A stretch of 5,636 nucleotides of DNA from an uncultured Ruminococcus sp. (GTDB taxonomy: Bacteria > Bacillota > Clostridia > Oscillospirales > CAG-272). Position numbers and translations under genes: made by a program. Of the stretch, positions 5,294-5,636 are shown piece after piece. Positions within the stretch are counted from its first letter, which is position 1. Each line of letters begins with the position of its first letter. The notes below the pieces were generated by a model, which did no database searches, was not told the DNA's origin, and saw only the letters and a list, made by a program, of their open reading frames with translations. The DNA is taken from the NCBI GenBank assembly GCA_902783755.1, contig CACZSC010000312.1:1-5636 (forward strand), in the 5' to 3' direction.

Positions 5294-5636
5294 CTACTTC
5301 TTTCCCGTGATGATGTTGATGATATCCGCCCTGGTGGAACCTGCAGGCAGAGTGAAGGTGCCGATCTGGATGTAGTAGTCGGCTCCCATGGATATGCCCT
5401 TGTTCCAGAGCAGGTTGTAGAATGTGAAATAGTCGTCGTCCGTAAACCCGTAGGCAGAGGAGACGTATCTTATGGCTTCGGAATACCCTGCTCCCGCAGG
5501 TATGGCTACAGCTACCTGCTTGGGACTCTTGAAGTTCTCGTCTATCACAAGAGGCTCATCCTCCTGCTCTTTGCCTTCCTGGCTGTCCGGGTCGATTTCT
5601 CCCGTCTCGTTGTAGTCGGGCTTGTCTATTGGATCG
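5294..5636 (-). CDS. YceG/MltG-like small-domain protein, C-terminal part (5' end outside window)
   Basis: The last 113 residues of a protein that starts beyond the right edge are visible; the frame is open from 5635 down to the TAA at 5294. About residues 1-34 of the visible part form a strongly acidic, proline-containing linker (PIDKPDYNETGEIDPDS, then EGKEQEDEP). A compact domain follows: VAVAIPAGAGYSEAIRYVSS, a middle with FTFYNLLW, and the ending IQIGTFTLPAGSTRADIINI. That pattern (V.I..G......, then G.y.Lp.G.s..eIi..i) resembles the small module that precedes the catalytic part of MltG/YceG lytic transglycosylases. The protein stops right there with GKK, so no catalytic glutamate domain follows. 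An N-terminal membrane anchor would fit a surface-facing role but cannot be seen. Family assignment is by pattern only. A strong terminator follows. Confidence 0.6.
   Translation of the reverse strand, partial: DPIDKPDYNETGEIDPDSQEGKEQEDEPLVIDENFKSPKQVAVAIPAGAGYSEAIRYVSSAYGFTDDDYFTFYNLLWNKGISMGADYYIQIGTFTLPAGSTRADIINIITGKK

Noticed and set aside
1..5636. CRISPR arrays, insertion sequences, attachment sites, defence or secretion systems
   Set aside because: I saw no spaced direct repeats, terminal inverted repeats with a transposase, or genes of such systems on either strand.

Overview
The window reads as a housekeeping stretch of a Firmicutes (Clostridia-like) chromosome of roughly balanced base composition. 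The pointers are strong AAGGAGG-type ribosome binding sites on several genes, TGnTATAAT extended -10 promoters, a one-piece tmRNA whose tag ends in FAFAA, and the short P-loop uridine kinase-like protein and single-Ser/Lys signal peptidase typical of that phylum. I cannot name a genus. No mobile element, CRISPR array or phage gene is visible.

Layout, left to right. Positions 1-592 (minus) hold the N-terminal part of an MgtE magnesium transporter, cut by the window edge. A divergent intergenic region (593-799) carries the mgtE promoter. A lone plus-strand family 2 glycosyltransferase (800-1807) follows and meets a minus-strand uridine kinase-like gene (1804-2742) end to end, with the stop codons overlapping by 4 bases. 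The kinase transcript appears to end at an intrinsic terminator lying inside the glycosyltransferase reading frame. Then come ssrA (tmRNA, 2822-3180), smpB (3255-3704), lepB (3705-4235) and an RluA-family pseudouridine synthase (4232-5200), all on the minus strand. At the right edge (5294-5636, minus) is the C-terminal part of a protein with a YceG/MltG-like small domain and an acidic linker.

How the genes work together. The pseudouridine synthase, lepB and smpB are packed head to tail (an ATGA overlap, then a TAG directly followed by ATG) and are probably one transcript, read right to left. ssrA, the RNA partner of SmpB in trans-translation, follows 74 bases later with its own extended -10 promoter and its own terminator. 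The uridine kinase starts just beyond that terminator with another extended -10 promoter. The result is a compact minus-strand block for ribosome modification, ribosome rescue, protein export and nucleotide salvage.

I found no convincing undescribed system. The points most worth a second look are a predicted leaderless start for the pseudouridine synthase, the udk terminator hidden in the opposing glycosyltransferase gene, promoters placed directly behind or within terminators, and the YceG-like protein that stops without a catalytic domain.
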